NCBI GenBank assembly: GCA_029747585.1
Contig: JAPEVF010001361.1
Span: 1-10,594, forward strand
Length of the DNA: 10,594 nt
Direction of reading: 5' to 3'
Origin: Pleurotus djamor
Taxonomy: Eukaryota; Basidiomycota; Agaricomycetes; Agaricales; Pleurotaceae
Shown here in pieces: positions 7,103 through 10,594 of the stretch (within the stretch, counting starts at the first letter, position 1; every line of letters starts with the position of its first letter). The translations under genes were made by a program, and so were the position numbers. Below the pieces are notes generated by a model. It was not told the origin of the DNA. It ran no database searches and saw only the letters and a program-made list of their open reading frames with translations.

Positions 7103-10100
7103 TGCTCACACCCTCGCCCTCCGGTCGTTCTCTAGGACCGTGAAGAACGAACCGCTTTATACGCTTCACAAACGCCTCACTGGACTCCATGGCAGCAGCA
7201 CTAGCCTCGAGCCCAGTCAAAATTGGCACAGTGACGTTGGTTTTGGCCGTAGGCGCGGCAACATCGTGTTGGACATACTCAGAGGGAGCACGAACAGTTC
7301 CAGGTGCGTCGTTTGAGTAAATACGCGACAAAGCGTCACTCAACACATTTTCTGACCCAGGAACATACACCGGTTTAAAATCAAACTCGGATAACTTCTC
7401 CAACCATCGCGCTTGACGACCAGTCAAGTTCTTCTGGTCTAACAAGTGTACGAGACCGCGATGGTCAGTCAACCAAGTAAACGTTGCACCTTGGAGAATA
7501 TCCCGATGCCGTAGCATTGTCTCAACGCCAGCTAGCATCTCAATTTCGTGAGTTGCATAATTCTGTTGCGCGGGAGTCAATTTTGCTGAATAGAATGCGG
7601 CCACTGCAGCCGTTTTCCACTCTTTCCCTTGCAGCACAGCGCCAGCAATACCAGATGCACAACCATCTGTCACCAGCCAGATCGGATCAGCACCGTCGCT
7701 ATAATCAAGCGGACGACGCGCGTGTCCACGAAAATCACTCAAGATTTGTTTGATTTCGTCAAAAGCACGTTGGTGAGTAAATTCCCACCGAAAAGGCACT
7801 GTATCACCCGTTAACGATGACAGTACGCCCATAGGAATTCGAATTCGCGCAGCGTCATCAGCCAGATAACCGACGGCGCCCAGGAATCCTCGCAGAAGAT
7901 CACGGTTCGTAGGAACCTTCCACTTCAAGACATTATCGACCTTCTGGGAGTCCATGCGAATACCAGCGTCATCAACGACATGACCCAAGATCTTCATTTC
8001 CTTCACCAAGAATTTCAATTTGTCTTCCGACAAGTAGATCTTCTCGCGTTTCAGGATATCAAGGATCAATTTAACGTGAGTAACATGCTCTTCAACAGAG
8101 TCTGAATAAATAATAATGTCATCAAGGTAGACATCCATGAATTTGCCAATGTACGGGGCAAATATATGGTTCATCAAGCTCTGCCATGTTGCGGGAGCGT
8201 TGCAATCGCCCTGCTGCATGACTTCGGACACAATAGTACCATCCGGAGTAGTCATTGCGGTACGATCTACGTGTGCAGGTATCACACGCATCTGCTCATA
8301 CGCGTTTTTACAGTCGATCAGTGATTTCACGACCGCACGAGCAACTCGGCGCAAGATACCCTCAATGTCTGGCATCGGCGTCGCAAGTTTACGCGTATTC
8401 TTGTTTCGAGCACGCAAATCGCACACGGTTCGAAGAAGCTTAGTCCCGGGCTTGTAAATCAAAAGCATAGGACTTGCATTGGTGGCCGTACTCACGCGCC
8501 AGCGTCCTGTTTTAAGGTACGCGGCTTTTTTGCTAATCCATTGCGCCTTCAACGGCTCAGGACATTTCGCAGCACGCCAGGGATAGACCTTGGACTCATC
8601 AATCAAGGGGATCGTATGATTGATGGCACGAAGAGGTGGGAGCGGGGTCTCCTCTGCGGAGAGGCACAGAGGTTTCGCGTAAGCCTTCAGCTGTTCACGC
8701 ACGCCCTCCAGCTCAATATCTTCCAAGTCCACAGCTCGAGATGACAATTTAGTTACATTGTCGCCTTCGATAGGCAAAGAGACATCGCTACCGATCACGA
8801 CGCGTGCAGGGTTCACACCCATCGTGACACGATGCTGGAACAACCACGGAGTACCCAAAATCAGATCATAGTTCGATAGATTGATAATATCAAAATTCCG
8901 ATCTTCTTTTATTGACTGATACTCAAGCTTCGCTTTACAGGCACAATTCACCTTCGAGCGAGAGCCCTGGACTGCAAGTTGAACAGGTAACGGCTTCGTT
9001 AACTCGAAGCGTTTCAACTTAAGCTGCTCAGCTAGGTTTGAGGACATGAAGTCACCCAACGACCCCGAGTCAATCAGCGCACGAGCCGGCTGACCATTGA
9101 CCTTCACAGTCACGACGACCGGACGAGGAATCAAACGAGTATAGTCCTTCGTCGTCGCGGAATTCCTTTGAATTGCAGGATAAGTACCTGCTGGGACTTG
9201 CTGACCAAAAAGTTGCAGGACTTCGAGGTCACCTTCCGCATCCTCGTGAAACAGGACACGGTCACCCATCAAGACGTATTCAACCAAGTTTTCGTACGCT
9301 CGATCCAGCGTGCCTTCGTCAGGGTTATACAAGGCACGAAGATCAGGCGAGCTGGGGTCGTCGTCATCCTTGTGTAGACGACGCCCTTTCACCACATCCT
9401 CGATATAGCACAAGCGTTTCCGGAACTGCTTTCGCAGGTACGTTTCTAGATTGAACTTCCTGTTCATGAGCTTACGACTTGGCAGGCATACTTCGAACTT
9501 CGCGTGGTTGTCACGGATGTGATATACACTACCGTCTTCAGTCCACACGTCCCAACGACCATAGGGATCTGCGAAGTCACGACCATCGGCCTCAGCCTGC
9601 CGTATTTCAAGAGTCTCAAGATACAACAAAGTGTTGTCAAGGATGGCATCACTACCATCAGCCCAATGGTAGGAGCTAAGTTCACCGTCGTCTAGTTCAA
9701 TCTCATAACGTTCGGCAAGCCAGTTGGCATACCACTCAGATATAGAGAAGTCACGGTAGAACAATCTTCGCAAGGATAACACCGGAAATTCCAGGTTCGT
9801 ATGCATCTGATCCATAATGAAGATGTTGTCAACACCAGTTCGTTCAATGAAGAAACGCGGTTCATGCTCGGACATCTCCGGGCGAAGCAAGTCACCCGGA
9901 TAACCAATGTCTCGAAACGATTCGAGATTGGCGGCAGCGGCGTTCATCCACGCGTTGCCGATACCTCCATCAGGCCAAAAACCGGCGGCCTGAGTATCTC
10001 GAAAGGTGCGCTCATTGAATTGATCAGTTGGTAGAGCAAGATAAGAGCTCATATCCAACAAATTACCAGGTCCAGCCTCCACGGAGGCTTCGGGTTCTTC

Positions 10101-10594
10101 TAGCGAAGCATCAGGTTCGATGTCACCCTCGGTGCAAGTTTCGTACAAACTTTCGGGCTCATCATCGCTACTCGAAGACTTATCCGAATCACCATCTGAA
10201 GAACTATCATCATCGGACGGGTCATCGTCAGAATCGTACACAGGAATCAAGCCTGGTAAGTCATCAAACACATTCGTTTCAGTATCTGACTTCTCATTTT
10301 CAGATGAACTGTTACTTCGAAGAACATGATCATACAACCGATCGAGTCCCATAAACCCAAGTTCGAGAGTGTGGATCACCTCGGACTCGTCGTCCTCTGA
10401 AGAGTCCTGGTCGACTTCAATACTGTGACTAGGAATGCCCGGAGGACGTCGGTTGTTCGAAGAACCGGACACGTTCTGTCGGCGAGGACAATTACGCTGA
10501 ACGTGACCACTTTCTTTACACAGGAAACATTTCTTCTGAGCACGAAGCTCATTCATTTCCTCTTGCGAAAGGTTTGACTTCTTTCTATTATCAT
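7002..10594 (-). CDS. pol: Gag C-terminus and Pol: zinc knuckle, protease, RT, RNase H (5' partial)
   Basis: The frame is open to the window edge with no stop above the Met at 10556, so the true start is outside. Residues are counted from that Met. A CCHC zinc knuckle (C10, C13, H18, C23) marks the end of gag. An acidic Ser/Asp tract (45-165) and a folded-looking spacer (about 170-460) follow. The aspartic protease has LIDSG (D496) and later LGTPWL. Reverse transcriptase has D748 (LIDCKNAYEQM), QQGDCNAPATWQ and YLDD at 810-813. RNase H has VTDG (D964), HEIEMLA, LTDHRGL and SDALSR (D1074). These enzymes process the polyprotein and copy the RNA to DNA. The last 25 or so codons, after the N at 7081, are out of frame with the integrase part and probably not real. 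Gag and pol appear fused in one frame. Confidence 0.92.
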   Translation of the reverse strand, partial: DNRKKSNLSQEEMNELRAQKKCFLCKESGHVQRNCPRRQNVSGSSNNRRPPGIPSHSIEVDQDSSEDDESEVIHTLELGFMGLDRLYDHVLRSNSSSENEKSDTETNVFDDLPGLIPVYDSDDDPSDDDSSSDGDSDKSSSSDDEPESLYETCTEGDIEPDASLEEPEASVEAGPGNLLDMSSYLALPTDQFNERTFRDTQAAGFWPDGGIGNAWMNAAAANLESFRDIGYPGDLLRPEMSEHEPRFFIERTGVDNIFIMDQMHTNLEFPVLSLRRLFYRDFSISEWYANWLAERYEIELDDGELSSYHWADGSDAILDNTLLYLETLEIRQAEADGRDFADPYGRWDVWTEDGSVYHIRDNHAKFEVCLPSRKLMNRKFNLETYLRKQFRKRLCYIEDVVKGRRLHKDDDDPSSPDLRALYNPDEGTLDRAYENLVEYVLMGDRVLFHEDAEGDLEVLQLFGQQVPAGTYPAIQRNSATTKDYTRLIPRPVVVTVKVNGQPARALIDSGSLGDFMSSNLAEQLKLKRFELTKPLPVQLAVQGSRSKVNCACKAKLEYQSIKEDRNFDIINLSNYDLILGTPWLFQHRVTMGVNPARVVIGSDVSLPIEGDNVTKLSSRAVDLEDIELEGVREQLKAYAKPLCLSAEETPLPPLRAINHTIPLIDESKVYPWRAAKCPEPLKAQWISKKAAYLKTGRWRVSTATNASPMLLIYKPGTKLLRTVCDLRARNKNTRKLATPMPDIEGILRRVARAVVKSLIDCKNAYEQMRVIPAHVDRTAMTTPDGTIVSEVMQQGDCNAPATWQSLMNHIFAPYIGKFMDVYLDDIIIYSDSVEEHVTHVKLILDILKREKIYLSEDKLKFLVKEMKILGHVVDDAGIRMDSQKVDNVLKWKVPTNRDLLRGFLGAVGYLADDAARIRIPMGVLSSLTGDTVPFRWEFTHQRAFDEIKQILSDFRGHARRPLDYSDGADPIWLVTDGCASGIAGAVLQGKEWKTAAVAAFYSAKLTPAQQNYATHEIEMLAGVETMLRHRDILQGATFTWLTDHRGLVHLLDQKNLTGRQARWLEKLSEFDFKPVYVPGSENVLSDALSRIYSNDAPGTVRAPSEYVQHDVAAPTAKTNVTVPILTGLEASAAAMESSEAFVKRIKRFVLHGPRERPEGEGVSNGKQKEKXSHDAFNRKQFQRKQFGPCNRSHARF
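7081..7081. other. Unresolved base (N) at the polyprotein frame change
   Basis: One N is embedded beside T6CT5 (plus strand). The upstream RNase H frame and the downstream integrase frame differ by one base exactly here, and both remain open across about 100 bp of overlap (7002-7102). An N acting as one surplus base accounts for the offset. This suggests a homopolymer or assembly error rather than a biological mutation. Confidence 0.75.
10488..10529 (-). other. CCHC zinc knuckle of Gag
   Basis: The spacing is C-X2-C-X4-H-X4-C (CFLCKESGHVQRNC), the nucleocapsid knuckle that binds element RNA during packaging. It marks the C-terminal end of Gag and shows that the capsid part lies outside the window. 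Confidence 0.9.

Larger units (their letters stand above)
3909..10594 (-). mobile_element. Ty3/gypsy LTR retrotransposon, chromodomain type, 5' end outside window
   Basis: A single element runs leftwards. In element order it has the gag zinc knuckle, protease, reverse transcriptase, RNase H, integrase and chromodomain, then a long tail, polypurine tract and 3' LTR. Integrase after RNase H is the Ty3/gypsy (Metaviridae) order. Gag and pol share one open frame as far as the window shows, and all catalytic motifs are intact. The only lesion is a frame change at the unresolved base 7081. The 5' LTR, primer-binding site and gag N-terminus are beyond 10594. The possible 5-bp target-site copy at this end is CGATG (3904-3908); its partner is not visible. 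It is inserted convergently at the 3' end of the antiporter gene. Confidence 0.93.

Overview
The window looks like nuclear DNA of a filamentous basidiomycete, most likely an agaricomycete mushroom. The host genes are compact and broken by many introns of about 50-70 bp with GT..AG ends and CTNAC-like branch sites. The antiporter has the fungal NHA1 layout, and the right two thirds is a Ty3/gypsy LTR retrotransposon of the chromodomain-bearing kind common in these fungi. This is read from protein motifs only; no database was searched.

Left (1-648, + strand): the C-terminal end of a DEAH-box RNA helicase that begins outside the window. Three exons give the end of the helicase-associated region, the OB-fold and the stop codon. 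From 649 to 1637 there is about 1 kb with no gene I can recognise. It holds two short coding-like stretches (686-838 and 920-1099) of unknown meaning and then the presumed promoter of the next gene.

Middle (1638 to about 3913, + strand): a Na+(K+)/H+ antiporter of the fungal NHA1/Sod2 family in at least eleven exons, one of them only 5 nt long. All membrane-domain signature residues are intact. Its 3' end abuts the retrotransposon: the 238-bp LTR begins at 3909, and its terminal TGTAACG places a TAA in frame with the last antiporter exon.

Right (3909-10594, - strand): most of one Ty3/gypsy element, read leftwards. In its own 5'-3' order it runs gag zinc knuckle, acidic Ser/Asp tract, unusual folded spacer, aspartic protease, reverse transcriptase, RNase H, integrase (zinc finger, DD35E core, GPY), a divergent chromodomain, and a long Ser/Lys-rich tail. 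Then come the stop codon, a perfect hairpin, the polypurine tract and the 3' LTR. The gag N-terminus, primer-binding site and 5' LTR lie beyond 10594. A single unresolved base (N at 7081) beside an A/T homopolymer coincides with the only frame change in the polyprotein, so the element may be intact in the real genome.

The antiporter and the element are convergent. The LTR promoter would fire leftwards into the antiporter, antisense to it, so the insertion may both alter the antiporter's C-terminus and affect its expression. I found no RNA genes, CRISPR arrays or prokaryotic signals.
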